Counted from the stretch's first letter, positions 52,870-62,395 are shown. The stretch: 64,000 bases of DNA from Acidovorax sp. 107 (GCF_003058055.1 NZ_QBTZ01000001.1:1552501-1616500), one strand, 5' to 3'. Notes: a model not told the origin generated them from the sequence alone. Numbers and translations: made by a program.

Positions 52870-53775
52870 ATGAACAATCAAAACTACTCGATCGACGATC
52901 TCCAGTGGTTCATCAAGATCGCGGAGGCAGGGAGCCTCTCAGGGGCTTCTCGCCAACTGGAGGTTCCCAAATCAACCTTGTCGCGCCGCCTGGCGCGCAT
53001 GGAAACGGCAGCAGGGGTCAGCCTCGTCAAGCGCAATACCCGAGCCTTCGCATTGACCGACGCTGGCCAACGCCTGCTGGACGGAACAAGTCCGCTGATC
53101 CATAAATTGAACGCCGTCACCCATGACCTTCTTTCTCAGGATCAGACGCCAAGTGGTCGCGTTCGCCTAGCTGCGTCAGCGACATTTGGCAAAGTTGTGC
53201 TGCTTCCGCTGGTGACTGAGTACCTGTTCAAACACGAACATTTGGAACTGGATGTCAAGCTCAGCAACCGCCACGTCAACATCGTCGAAGAAGGCATTGA
53301 TCTGGCGGTGCGCATTGGCGAACTTGCCGATTCCAGTCTGAAGGCCCGTGCCATAGGCACCGTACGTCCAGCTCTATTTGCAAGCCCCGCTTATGCGAAC
53401 CAACATGGGTTGCCGGTGCATCCCGGTGAACTCAGTGCTCACGCTGGCCTGCTGCAGTCGAGGGAAGCCGCAGAAATCAAGCTGCATTCGCGAAGCAGAA
53501 CCGCAAAAGGACTTTTGCGCTCACGTTTGATCATCGGCCCTTCCGACGCCTTGCTGGCGCCGACATTGGACGGACTGGGAATCGCCGTACTGCCCGAGTT
53601 CCAGGCAGCGCCGCTGGTCGCATCAGGTAAATTGGTCAGAGTGCTGGAGGGCTGGCAAATGTCCGCGCTGAAAGTCCAGCTTGTCTACCCCATGCAACGC
53701 CATCAATCGCCAACAGTTCGGGCACTGATGGCGTTTCTCGCGGAACAGATCCCCAAAAGGTTGAAGACACTGTAG
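52870..53775 (+). CDS. LysR-family transcriptional regulator
   Basis: A 301-residue regulator. The N-terminal winged helix (LQWFIKIAEAGSLSGASRQL, VPKSTLSRRLARMETA) is followed by the substrate-binding domain (RVRLAASATFGKVVLLPLV; IDLAVRIGEL). It is of the type that controls adjacent redox genes. The 160-bp gap to the divergent NmrA-like gene probably holds the operator. Confidence 0.92.
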   Translation: MNNQNYSIDDLQWFIKIAEAGSLSGASRQLEVPKSTLSRRLARMETAAGVSLVKRNTRAFALTDAGQRLLDGTSPLIHKLNAVTHDLLSQDQTPSGRVRLAASATFGKVVLLPLVTEYLFKHEHLELDVKLSNRHVNIVEEGIDLAVRIGELADSSLKARAIGTVRPALFASPAYANQHGLPVHPGELSAHAGLLQSREAAEIKLHSRSRTAKGLLRSRLIIGPSDALLAPTLDGLGIAVLPEFQAAPLVASGKLVRVLEGWQMSALKVQLVYPMQRHQSPTVRALMAFLAEQIPKRLKTL

Positions 53776-53796
53776 ATCTGAATCGCCCCGGCATTC

Positions 53797-54336
53797 CTAG
53801 ACACCGTTGAGCCGTTGGGAATGTCGCTGTTCGAACTCTACAGGGGATAATCCTGCCGCCGATGAATGACGGCGCTGTGAGTTGTAGAACATTTCGATGT
53901 AGTTGAAGACGTCCGCTCTCGCATCATCACGGGTTGCATAGACCCGCCTGCGGATGCGTTCGCGCTTGAGCAGTTGGAAGAAGCTCTCGGCCACAGCGTT
54001 GTCGTGGCAGTTGCCACGCCGGCTCATGCTGCTGACTAGGTTGTGGTCGCGCAGAAAGGTCTGCCACTCGTGGCCGGTGAACTGACAGCCTTGATCGGAA
54101 TGAACTATGACAGGTGCACGCGACTGGTGGGGCCATAGCGCCATCAGCAGTGCATCGAGGACCAGGCTCGTGTCAATGCGGCTGCCCATGGACCAGCCCA
54201 CTACCTGGCGTGAGAACAGATCGACCACAACCGCTAGGTACAGCCAGCCTTCGTGGGTTCGGATACCCTCTTTCGCGAAGCCATTTGCCTGCACAAGCAA
54301 AAGCACATGTACGACGAATAAAAATCTCAGGCGCAT
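53797..54336 (-). pseudogene. IS3-family transposase fragment fused to a signal-peptide-like start
   Basis: From IRTHEGWLYLAVVVDLFS to the stop this is the C-terminal part of an IS3 OrfB integrase (DQGCQFTGHEWQ, RGNCHDNAVAESFF, SPVEFEQRHSQ), with the second D and E of DDE. The first 24 residues (MRLRFLFVVHVLLLVQANGF) look like a signal peptide with GGGAGAAG upstream. So an unrelated 5' end has been joined in frame to a truncated transposase. Both OrfA and the first half of OrfB are missing. Confidence 0.75.
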
Positions 54337-54608
54337 CGTCTTCTCCCTCGAATAAGGCTATTGTTTGCAGCAATTGTCTTGGATGGCCGCACCGCTTCGC
54401 ATGCGTACTCGTCGGCCTGCGCTTGCACTGGCAACGCAGGTTGCGTTGGTGCCGCCTGAATCTGACCTTGTTCGGTGAGTCCGGCGAATCGAAGCTCAGC
54501 TTCCTGACGCCGCCGTGAAACCACGCAGTCGGCGGCACCGTGAGTCGTTGCTTTAGGACACCCGCTTAACCGCCAGAGCAATATTTGGTTTGAACGCCCG
54601 GCCAATCG

Positions 54609-55277
54609 TCACAGCGGCAACGACGCTCGGACGATGGAAAGCAAATCCTCGCTTGGCTCCTGATCGAAACGGGCCACGCCGTTGTTCGTCAACAGCACCG
54701 TCAAGCGCTTGGGGCGCATGAACCGGATCTGAACCTTCTCGATAACATGCTTCTTACCGTGTACGAGTGCCTGGGTTGCCCCGAGAACGTCGACACTGCC
54801 CTTGATGACCGCTTTGGCCTGGACATTGGAGGCGAGTTCCATCGCTCCCAATTGCAGTGAATCCACGATCCCCACTTCGTTCAAGCGCCGCTGCACTTCG
54901 CTCGCCCAGTCCAGCACGTTGACCGAAAGCGGGCTGATCGCCAAAGCAAAGTCGGTTGCCTCCGCCAGCCGGCTGATCATGGTCTGAACGCCGCGGGGGG
55001 CGTCCACGAGTTCCAATCCTGGGCCGGCCACTGCCGCCTTGAATTCACAACTTCGGTATTCGACGCGGTGAAAACTCGCCTCCACCCCAAATGGGTCGGT
55101 AACGGTATCGTCGTACTCGATCTTCTCCACGAATCTGGCATCGAGAAAATCGTCTCTGACCCGATCCAGAACGAAGCCTTCGACCTGCTCTCCATCAAAC
55201 GCCTTCACGCGAAGGCGTTTGGCCAGAACTCGCATAGAGATTGGCCATCGAGCCTTTAGCCAGCGATAGCGTTTCAT
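54609..55277 (-). CDS. Third gene of an unrecognised three-gene operon
   Basis: A 222-residue soluble protein, no signal or membrane segment. It starts MKRYRWLKARWPISMRVLA, and ends with QIRFMRPKRLTVLLTNNGVA and DLLSIVRASLPL. No domain is recognised. The start overlaps the stop of the 55274 gene by ATGA. About 270 bp without a gene separate its end from the IS3 fragment. Confidence 0.75.
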   Translation of the reverse strand: MKRYRWLKARWPISMRVLAKRLRVKAFDGEQVEGFVLDRVRDDFLDARFVEKIEYDDTVTDPFGVEASFHRVEYRSCEFKAAVAGPGLELVDAPRGVQTMISRLAEATDFALAISPLSVNVLDWASEVQRRLNEVGIVDSLQLGAMELASNVQAKAVIKGSVDVLGATQALVHGKKHVIEKVQIRFMRPKRLTVLLTNNGVARFDQEPSEDLLSIVRASLPL

Positions 55278-56401
55278 GAAGTGGTCCCCGCTTCCGAATC
55301 CGCACCAGCACCCGCCGCCTCGGCGAGCAATTGCGCCAAGACGGTACGGGCAGTCTTCTCGATCATCGCGAGCAGGGTTGCCTTCTCCGCCTCGCTTACC
55401 GGGCGGATGTTCTTTGTATACGCGCCATTCTTGAACTTGAGCGCACCATGAATGGAGTAGCGAAACTTCTTGCCGGCCTGCCGATCCTCAAAGCCCGCGT
55501 CGCATTCGATGATCGCGTAGGGGTGGACGTTCTGCTTCGCGCGCCAAGTGATCGACGTGATGAAGAAGCCCTTGTCCTTCAGCTCTTGGTACATCTCGGA
55601 GGCGACCAGGTTTTCACCGCTGAGCGCCACGTTCTCGACCACGCCGAGCATCTTCTCTTCGGCCTCGTCAACGTCGTCACCGTCCATATCGAAGTCATCG
55701 TCCTCTTGCTCCGAGGTCGAATGGGCGACCCGCAGGCGTGAGACGGTCATCAATGGAAAGTCGGGTAACGACGAGATCAGCCGCGTGAAGAACGTCGTTC
55801 GCGCCTCAGCCGAGGTCAGGCCAGTCAGCTCAATCTCTTCGAGTTGCACAACGGCCTTCTTGTGAGCTTCAATTCGCTCCCGCAGCTTGTCGACCATGGC
55901 ACGGGCGCGGTCGGTTGCCGGTATGCGGATCTCGGTGCGCTCCCCGACCTTGGTGAAAACCAACTCTGCATCTCGATCTTGGCGCTGCAGCAGCCGCGTC
56001 TTGGAGTAGTCAAACTCGGAGTAGGTCACGTTCATGACGAATTCGGATTCGCTCTTCTTGTGGGCGCGAACGACCTCCTGGACTTCGGCCTTTTGGTATT
56101 CGCTGACGATCTCCTTGAGCTCGTCTGGCGACAGTTCGGTGTTCAACGAGATCGTAGCCGTCTTTTCGCCCCGCTTCGAGGCCTCGCGCCGCTCCAGAAT
56201 GCCGCACACATCCGCGTAGTCGTGTGGGAGCAGCGACAGGTACTGAACCAGCGCCTCTCTTGACTCGGCTGGCGAACTGAAGATGCCGCGGTCGCGCAGC
56301 AGCTCCAGCAAGACCGCTTCCGTCACCTTCTGCTTGGCGGAGAACAGCAGGTCGTGGATCTCTTTGTTCGTGGCGAAATACAGCTGCCCAGGATCACGCA
56401 T
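55274..56401 (-). CDS. Second gene of an unrecognised three-gene operon
   Basis: A 375-residue protein. The N-terminal helical part (NKEIHDLLFSAKQKVTEAVL, LLRDRGIFSSPAESREALVQ) may be a winged helix. The middle alternates strands and helices. A very acidic patch, EQEDDDFDMDGDDVDEAEE, lies near residue 240. A C-terminal domain has YAIIECDAGFEDRQAGKKFR. It overlaps the first gene by 8 bases and the third by 4, so the three are made together. No family is recognised. Confidence 0.75.
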   Translation of the reverse strand: MRDPGQLYFATNKEIHDLLFSAKQKVTEAVLLELLRDRGIFSSPAESREALVQYLSLLPHDYADVCGILERREASKRGEKTATISLNTELSPDELKEIVSEYQKAEVQEVVRAHKKSESEFVMNVTYSEFDYSKTRLLQRQDRDAELVFTKVGERTEIRIPATDRARAMVDKLRERIEAHKKAVVQLEEIELTGLTSAEARTTFFTRLISSLPDFPLMTVSRLRVAHSTSEQEDDDFDMDGDDVDEAEEKMLGVVENVALSGENLVASEMYQELKDKGFFITSITWRAKQNVHPYAIIECDAGFEDRQAGKKFRYSIHGALKFKNGAYTKNIRPVSEAEKATLLAMIEKTARTVLAQLLAEAAGAGADSEAGTTS

Positions 56402-57392
56402 AGTCCATCCCCAGATCGATCGAAGAGAACTCCGTGATGGCCTGCGTCATCTTCGTGTAGCCGATGGCGTTGACCTTCGCGGCCAGCTCAGTCGAGTGGC
56501 CGTCGTCGCCCAGGCTCTCGACGTAGCGCTGCTTGGCCTTTTGAAAGCGTGCAGCGGCTGCAGCATCCGAGGCCATGGACCGAATGTCCACCTTGGTCGC
56601 ATCCTCCAGGACTTGGTAGTGGCGCAAGAAATCGAGAAGGTACATGAACTCCTCTTCGGTTTCTCCGGATCGGCGATAGAACACGATGACACCTCGCTGG
56701 GCGAGAGCAGGCCCATGTTTGTACTCGAACACGATCCAAGGCGATGTCAGCATCTCCAGCGTGGCCGCGCGTGCCTTCTCCGGCTGGAGATTGGCTCGTC
56801 CGTCCAATTGCGGATAGAAGAACTTGCAATGCTGCGCCGCCGGCAAGGCAGCTGGCCCAGCGGCGCCACGCAGTTGTCGAATGTCGTACCGAACGTTGTC
56901 GATCCAGTGCACGTCGCGCGGGCCCAAGACGAACAGCCGCGCACCCTTGGGCAGCAGCAGATCCTTGGGCGTGGCTGCGCTCAGCACAGACGAGAAGTCC
57001 TTGTCGTACTCACCGTCGTGGTTGTAGACGAAGAGCAGTCCGCAGACGTTCGGCGTCACGTTGCCATGCATGTAGAGGTCCCGCCAGCGCTCGCTCTTCT
57101 CTGCGCAGGCGATCTGCTTCGCGAGGCTGGCAATGGCCCCCTGCAAGGTCGCGGTAGTGATGGAGCCCTTTGCGTAGCTCTTCAGGTCGCAATGAACGAA
57201 CGTCCTGCGCTGCGCATACGGCTCGTCGTAGTAGAAGACCACATCCGCCGGATGCGTGTCGACTCCATGAAGGACCTTGTCCTCACAGGGCCAGTTCTGA
57301 TCTTCGGGGCCGACCTTTGTCCAGAAGAATTCTGAGAACACTTCATCAGACAGTTTCATAGCCATTAATGCGATCTTGCTCGTTTCTGACAC
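56394..57392 (-). CDS. First gene of an unrecognised operon, possible PD-(D/E)XK nuclease
   Basis: A 332-residue protein. Residues 48-77 read PADVVFYYDEPY then RTFVHCDLKSYAK, an arrangement (Asp50, then Asp69-Leu-Lys71) like the D...D/E-x-K core of restriction-fold nucleases. Later parts are VCGLLFVYNHDGEYDKDFSS and RLFVLGPRDVHWIDNVRYDI. The start is GTG 57392 with AGGGAGG upstream. It leads a coupled three-gene unit. Nuclease function is an inference from one motif. Confidence 0.7.
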   Translation of the reverse strand: MSETSKIALMAMKLSDEVFSEFFWTKVGPEDQNWPCEDKVLHGVDTHPADVVFYYDEPYAQRRTFVHCDLKSYAKGSITTATLQGAIASLAKQIACAEKSERWRDLYMHGNVTPNVCGLLFVYNHDGEYDKDFSSVLSAATPKDLLLPKGARLFVLGPRDVHWIDNVRYDIRQLRGAAGPAALPAAQHCKFFYPQLDGRANLQPEKARAATLEMLTSPWIVFEYKHGPALAQRGVIVFYRRSGETEEEFMYLLDFLRHYQVLEDATKVDIRSMASDAAAAARFQKAKQRYVESLGDDGHSTELAAKVNAIGYTKMTQAITEFSSIDLGMDYA

Positions 57393-57741
57393 TGAGCCTC
57401 CCTAAATACGGCTTCTTTACACTGTTTATAGATTATGGATGGAGCCGTGCTTTTGGTGGCCAGCGGTCACGGGAGGTCGTAGTTGTGTTCCTTGGCAAGT
57501 GCTAGCGCCCTTGCGCGGACGACTGCTTGAGGTCAGCCAGCGTGAGTTCGCTCACGTCAAGCCACCGTCTGCAACCGCTGCATTGCAGACAAAGCCTAGT
57601 ATCGGTACTTTTCTGAGAATACCGTCTACGCTGTGGTGACTCGATGAGGAGACGCGATTCCCGAGCACGACAGGATTCACTTGTTGCCCGCAAAGTGGGT
57701 AAATCTTCAACGGCTGCAAGGATGCGCTCCTATACGCCTAA

Positions 57742-59085
57742 CAGGCTGCTGAAATACTCCCCGCCAACCCTCTGCGCCTGCCACCGAGGCAGGACAATCG
57801 AGACATTCCCCCGAACCACCAGACAAGCCATCCATGCGCGGAGCCGACACCTTCACCGAGAGCCTGTTCACCATGCGCCATCTCGATGACTTCGTGCCCG
57901 CGGACCATCCTCTGCGCGTGATTCGCGTGATGGTCAACAAGGCGCTGGCAAACATGGATGGGCTGTTTGCCCAGATGTACGCAGCCGACATCAAAGGTGG
58001 ACGCCCCAGCATCGCCCCTGAGAAGATGCTGCGCGCCATGCTCATTCAGGTGCTCTACAGCGTGCGCTCAGAACGCCAGCTCATGGAGCAAACCCAGTAC
58101 AACCTGCTGTTTCGCTGGTTCATTGGCCTGGCCATGGACGATGCGGTCTGGGTGCCCACCGTCTTCAGCAAGAACCGCGAACGCCTGATCGAGCACGATG
58201 CGGTCATAGAGCTCTTCAACCAGATCGTGCAGCAAGCCCAGGAACAGGAGCTACTCTCGGGCGAACACTTCAGCGTGGACGGCACCCTGATCCAGGCCTG
58301 GGCGGGCCACAAGAGCTTTGTGCGCAAAGACCGCCAGGGCGACGACGATACCGATGCGGGCAACTTCAAAGACCAAAAGCGCAGCAACGACACCCATGAA
58401 TCCACCACGGACGGGGACGCACGGCTGTACCGCAAGGGCAAAACGGCCAGCGAGTTGCGCTTCATGGGCCACACGCTCACCGACAACCGCCATGGGCCGG
58501 TGGTCAGTGCCGTGGTCACCCAGGCCGACGGGTATGCAGAGCGCGAAGCGGCCAAGGCCATGATCAACGATGCGCGACAGGCATTGCCCGGCGATGAGCC
58601 CATCACGATCACGCTGGGCGCGGACAAAGGCTACGACGCCAAGGAATTCATTGAAGCCCTGCAAGAGATGAACGTACTGCCCCATGTGGCGCAGAACAAA
58701 TCAGGGCGCCAATCTGCGGTGCCCGAGGGAATAGCAGACAGCGAAGGCTACGCCATCTCGCAGCAAAAGAGAAAGCTGATCGAACAGGGCTTTGGCTGGG
58801 CCAAGACGGTGGGTCACATGCGCCAGGTGCTGGTGCGCGGGATCAAGAAAGTGGACCAGATGTTTGTGCTGACGATGGCGGGCTACAACCTCACGCGACT
58901 GCGCAGCCTGGGGCAAATCCGTCTGCAGGGGCGGGTGTGAGGGAAAAAGAGGCGGGAGATGGGCCGGGAAAGGCAAAAAACCGGCCTGATGGAGTGCTGA
59001 ATTTCAAGATACGGAAACTTGGCGAAAAAACAGCGCCAGGGCCAAGGGAGGCAGGCCGCAGGTGGGGGAGTATTTCAGCAGCCTG
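57742..59085 (+). mobile_element. IS5-group insertion sequence, complete, with CTAA duplication
   Basis: The terminal inverted repeats are CAGGCTGCTGAAATACTCCC at 57742 and its complement ending at 59085. They are flanked by the direct repeat CTAA (57738-57741 and 59086-59089), the YTAR target typical of the IS5 group. The 1344-bp element holds one intact transposase. It appears recently inserted. Confidence 0.93.
57834..58940 (+). CDS. IS5-family DDE transposase
   Basis: A 368-residue transposase. The N-terminal domain (DTFTESLFTMRHLDDFVPAD, PSIAPEKMLRAMLIQVLYSV) is followed by the catalytic residues in FSVDGTLIQAW (D), LGADKGYDAKEF (D) and KRKLIEQGFGWAK (E). It is full length and in frame, so probably active. 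Confidence 0.95.
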   Translation: MRGADTFTESLFTMRHLDDFVPADHPLRVIRVMVNKALANMDGLFAQMYAADIKGGRPSIAPEKMLRAMLIQVLYSVRSERQLMEQTQYNLLFRWFIGLAMDDAVWVPTVFSKNRERLIEHDAVIELFNQIVQQAQEQELLSGEHFSVDGTLIQAWAGHKSFVRKDRQGDDDTDAGNFKDQKRSNDTHESTTDGDARLYRKGKTASELRFMGHTLTDNRHGPVVSAVVTQADGYAEREAAKAMINDARQALPGDEPITITLGADKGYDAKEFIEALQEMNVLPHVAQNKSGRQSAVPEGIADSEGYAISQQKRKLIEQGFGWAKTVGHMRQVLVRGIKKVDQMFVLTMAGYNLTRLRSLGQIRLQGRV

Positions 59086-59089
59086 CTAA

Positions 59090-59461
59090 GGCCTCAAAGT
59101 AGCGCTTGAGGACAGCTTCAGCATTTATGTCTTTTGCGACTCTCGTGGCCAGGCCCTTTGTGTCGGCAAAGCCCGGGAGCAGACTCTGTGGAAGGAAATG
59201 AATCTCGTCTTCAACAGAATGCGTGATGTGCAGACCATAGCCCTAGTACATCACCCGGAGCGCAATCAGGAGTTCAAACCAGGCTACGAGAAGCTACGTC
59301 AACCCAAAGACACCAAACTGGAATTGTTCGATCTCGCTTGGTACTTCAGCGCATATATCGTTGACGATGGAATGATTGACGACTTGGAGCTTTGATGGTG
59401 AGGAGTTTCGCCAACAACCTGCTCAACGTGCGTATGGAAACCTTTGCTCATTCAAAAGCTT
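59090..59461 (+). pseudogene. Frameshifted GIY-YIG-like nuclease remnant
   Basis: The first frame gives LEDSFSIYVFCDSRGQALCV and GKAREQTLWKEMN, which fit the SIYVF...YVGKA signature. It runs on to DDGMIDDLEL and stops at 59395. The continuation MVRSFANNLLNVRMETF is in another frame, so one base was lost near 59393. The 5' end meets the IS5 target site, so the start is also missing or disrupted. Confidence 0.6.
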
Positions 59462-59930
59462 AGGCCCTAGAAGGCATCCGAATCAGTACTCACGCCAGTA
59501 TCTTACGGTGGTATTTTTTACATGCATCCATTGGCATGTAAGAGGCCAATACCTCGCCTGAATACACCTTGGTTCACTAGGTACTGGAATAGGTCATCAA
59601 CATGGATGACCTCATTGCCATCACAGAGAGACTCATCACCCAATAGGGGCTCAAACAAATAGCCTTTGCTTGCTCTCATCTAGCGAATGCTTGTTCGCTG
59701 TATAACAGCCTATCAGTAATTTTTTACTGTGAACCTCCCTATGTTATGGATAAGAACAAGGTAGGGATAACAAGGTGCATGTAGGTACAGAACACTCATT
59801 CGACCAATGGTCGTGATATCACTGATTCAAATAGCACAGGAATAAACACGCGCACTTACCGTTTCTCAAATGATGCGTGAATCAAGCGCACCAGAGAGCA
59901 CAGCCCTTCCTACTTGTTTACATCCAAAGC
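59462..59930. other. AT-rich gene-free region upstream of the relaxase
   Basis: No coding frame is supported. It contains an inverted repeat GGTCATC/GATGACC (59592-59611), and a frame beginning MDDLIAITERLITQ that stops after 14 codons and resembles the start of phage antirepressors. The position before a mob gene makes this the place to look for an oriT, but no nic motif was recognised. Confidence 0.4.
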
Positions 59931-59953
59931 ACGCCCCTTTGAGGGGCGTTTTT
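59931..59953 (+). terminator. Intrinsic terminator before the relaxase gene
   Basis: ACGCCCC (59931-59937) and GGGGCGT (59943-59949) form a 7-bp stem with loop TTTGA, followed by TTTTT. It ends a plus-strand transcript that has no protein gene, so a small RNA or leader may lie upstream. Confidence 0.8.
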
Positions 59954-59981
59954 ACTTTTGACCTCGAGAAAGGGTATTACC

Positions 59982-60677
59982 ATGACATATCACCTCAGCG
60001 TGAAGACGGGAGGCAAGGGCGCTGCAGCGCGCCATGCAAAATACATCGGACGTCGCGGAGCCTTTGAGAGCAAAAGCGAAGACCTCGTGGACACATTCTC
60101 CGGCAACCTTCCCGGTTGGACCAGTGGCGATACCACCAAATTCTGGCAGACCGCCGACAAGTACGAGCGTAGCAACGCTGCCGTGTACCGCGAGTACGAG
60201 GGCGCGTTACCAGCCGAACTAACCCATACACAAATGCGCGAGGCTCTCGAGGAGTGGATGCAGCACGTCGCACCCAACAAGCCCTATGAAGTTGCCATCC
60301 ATGAGCCCGTTGCCGCCCTTGGTGGAGTGCCACAACCGCATTTCCATGCGATGGTTTCGGATCGGGTACTCGATGGAATCGACCGCCCGGCGGAGCTGCA
60401 TTTTCGACGTTACAACCCCAAGAAGCCGGAAGCAGGGGGCAGCAAAAAAGACAGCGGTGGCCGCACACCCTTGGCCTTGCGCAACGAGTTGAAGGAAACA
60501 CGCAAAGCGTTTGCCGATCTCTTGAACCGGCATTTGACAGCGAATGGACATGACCCGCGGCTCGATCATCGAAGCCACCAGGAGCGAGGACTCTCCGCCG
60601 AGCCGGGGCGGCACCTCGGACCTGCCAGGGTCCAGCGACTGCGGGCGGCACAAGCGCAGTCTGCGACATCGCCATAG
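59982..60677 (+). CDS. MobA/MobL-type relaxase, probably truncated
   Basis: A 231-residue protein. The start MTYHLSVKTGGKGAAARHAK is the family N-terminus. The metal-binding His cluster is in VPQPHFHAMVSDR, and DPRLDHRSHQERG is the usual end of the relaxase domain. Most relatives continue for 100-300 residues, whereas this one ends soon after in ARVQRLRAAQAQSATSP. The start at 59982 follows GAAAGGG. It may nick a cognate oriT in trans or be a remnant. Confidence 0.8.
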   Translation: MTYHLSVKTGGKGAAARHAKYIGRRGAFESKSEDLVDTFSGNLPGWTSGDTTKFWQTADKYERSNAAVYREYEGALPAELTHTQMREALEEWMQHVAPNKPYEVAIHEPVAALGGVPQPHFHAMVSDRVLDGIDRPAELHFRRYNPKKPEAGGSKKDSGGRTPLALRNELKETRKAFADLLNRHLTANGHDPRLDHRSHQERGLSAEPGRHLGPARVQRLRAAQAQSATSP

Positions 60678-61156
60678 GCTCAAAACGCGAGATTTCTGCT
60701 GCCGGCAGCAGAAATTCCGTGTTTTTAGACACAGAGGCCTTCAATTTTCGCTCGAAGAACGCCGTGAGCCGAGGTGACTAAAAAGCTCTTGGCGGTCTTG
60801 GCTGCGCAAACTGCACCAGATCGATCTGCGCCTCACGTCCAAGGTTTTCCAAGAAGCGCCGTCACACGCCAAAGGACTAAAGGTAGGTGGATTGGTAGAA
60901 CGGCGAACACCACCGCAAGCAACCTAGCTGCAGGTCGGCGGAGAAAAGCCTGCCGCCTCAGTGGTCCATCGGCATCTTGCAGCGTGCATTGAGCATCACG
61001 AGTCACTGTTCAACCAATCGCCACAATGGTAATGTGGGTTCAGATGATGTCCATTGGAATCCTAAAACGTCCAACCTGATCCAGTGTTCATTGGTAGAAA
61101 GGATGGAGCTCAGGTCCCTGGCAAAATCCGCTGCCCAACTCGTGGTGAAGGCGATC
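60678..61156. other. Gene-free stretch between relaxase and integrase-like gene
   Basis: The integrase-like frame is open from 60977, but residues encoded before 61157 do not resemble the family. No other frame is supported. An attachment site could lie here but none was recognised. Confidence 0.4.
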
Positions 61157-62395
61157 ATGGCTCGGAAAGCGAAGGACTTAACTGCCCTTGAAGTGTCACG
61201 ACTGACCTGCCAGGGTCACCATGCCGTGGGAGGCGTTGCTGGGCTGTATTTGTATGTCACGGGCTCTGGTGCGAGATCCTGGGTGCTGCGCATCATGATC
61301 GGCGACAGGCGGCGGCACATGGGCCTTGGGAGTTTTCCAGAAGTCACACTTGCGCAAGCCAGATCAAAAGCCCGTGAAGCCAAAGACTGGCTGGATCAAG
61401 GGGTCGATCCGATTGAGCGTCGGACCGCACTCATGACCTCTTTGAAAGCACAGCAGGTGCTACCCATGACGTTCGAGCAGGCAGCCAATGCCTACATCGC
61501 AACACGCGAGAGTGAATGGAAGAACCTCAAGCACCGCAGTCAGTGGTCTTCCACTCTCAAGACCTACGCATATCCTCATATTGGAAATACGGCAGTTCAG
61601 GACGTATCGACTGAGCAGGTACTGTCCATCCTCAAACCGATATGGACCACCAAAGCAGAGACAGCTTCGCGCCTTCGGGGGCGGATTGAAGCAGTACTGG
61701 ATTGGACGACCATTGGGGGACAGCGTAGTGGCGACAATCCAGCTCGATGGAGAGGGCACCTAGACGCGTTGCTGCCTCGACCATCCAAAGCCCGGGAGAT
61801 CCAACTCCACGGCGGACATCCGGTCACCAACATGCCAGAGTTCATGTGCAACCTCCGCCGTCGCCCAGGAACTGCAGCACGTGCCCTCGAGTTTTGCATT
61901 CTCACTGCAGTCCCTAGCGATTGGGTGCTCATGGCCCGATGGGGTGAGATTGATTTGAGAGCTGGTGTCTGGACGGTGCCCGCTGAGCGTGCGGCGTTGG
62001 ATGAACCGTATCGAATCCCACTTAGTAGCAGTGCGATATCTGTACTGAAGTCAGAGGTGCTTCACATTCCGCCAGACACTCACTTGGTCTTTGCAAAGGA
62101 CAAAGAATCATCCCTCTCAGAGGCGATACTGGTTGACGTATTGAAACGGTTGAGTCTGGAGCTCTATCCCGACGACTTCAGGCGCACTTTCCGAGACTGG
62201 GCTGTTAATAAGGCCCGGTACCCCCAGAAACTCGTAGATATTTCATTGGCGAGTGCTGCCAAGAGAAATGAAAAATCATTAAAACCTGATGACGTTGAAT
62301 TGGGGCAGAGAAGGGAAATGATGAACGAATGGGACCAATTTATCATGCAAAAAGCGTCGAAGATCGCTTTTCCGTTTGCTTTGAGAGCCTTTTGA
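61157..62395 (+). CDS. Tyrosine-recombinase-like protein lacking catalytic residues
   Basis: A 412-residue P4-type integrase homologue. The N-terminal arm-binding DUF4102-like domain is intact (ARKAKDLTALEVSRLTCQG, GGVAGLYLYVTGSGARSWVL, GLGSFPEVTLAQAR). A core-binding domain follows. In the catalytic domain box I TAAR is TAVP (Pro253), box II H-x-x-R is DDFR (Asp339, Arg342 kept), LAH is LAS (Ser366), and the Tyr position reads Pro377. It therefore should bind DNA but not recombine it. The next gene starts 3 bp after the stop. Confidence 0.85.
   Translation: MARKAKDLTALEVSRLTCQGHHAVGGVAGLYLYVTGSGARSWVLRIMIGDRRRHMGLGSFPEVTLAQARSKAREAKDWLDQGVDPIERRTALMTSLKAQQVLPMTFEQAANAYIATRESEWKNLKHRSQWSSTLKTYAYPHIGNTAVQDVSTEQVLSILKPIWTTKAETASRLRGRIEAVLDWTTIGGQRSGDNPARWRGHLDALLPRPSKAREIQLHGGHPVTNMPEFMCNLRRRPGTAARALEFCILTAVPSDWVLMARWGEIDLRAGVWTVPAERAALDEPYRIPLSSSAISVLKSEVLHIPPDTHLVFAKDKESSLSEAILVDVLKRLSLELYPDDFRRTFRDWAVNKARYPQKLVDISLASAAKRNEKSLKPDDVELGQRREMMNEWDQFIMQKASKIAFPFALRAF

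Noticed and set aside
54337..54608. Possible integron-type recombination sites with GCCGCCG/CGGCGGC arms
   Set aside because: No consistent core sites were found, and the palindromes are short in GC-rich DNA.
59603..59647. Start of a phage antirepressor-like protein (MDDLIAITERLI)
   Set aside because: Only 14 codons before a stop and no continuation in any frame; too short to call.
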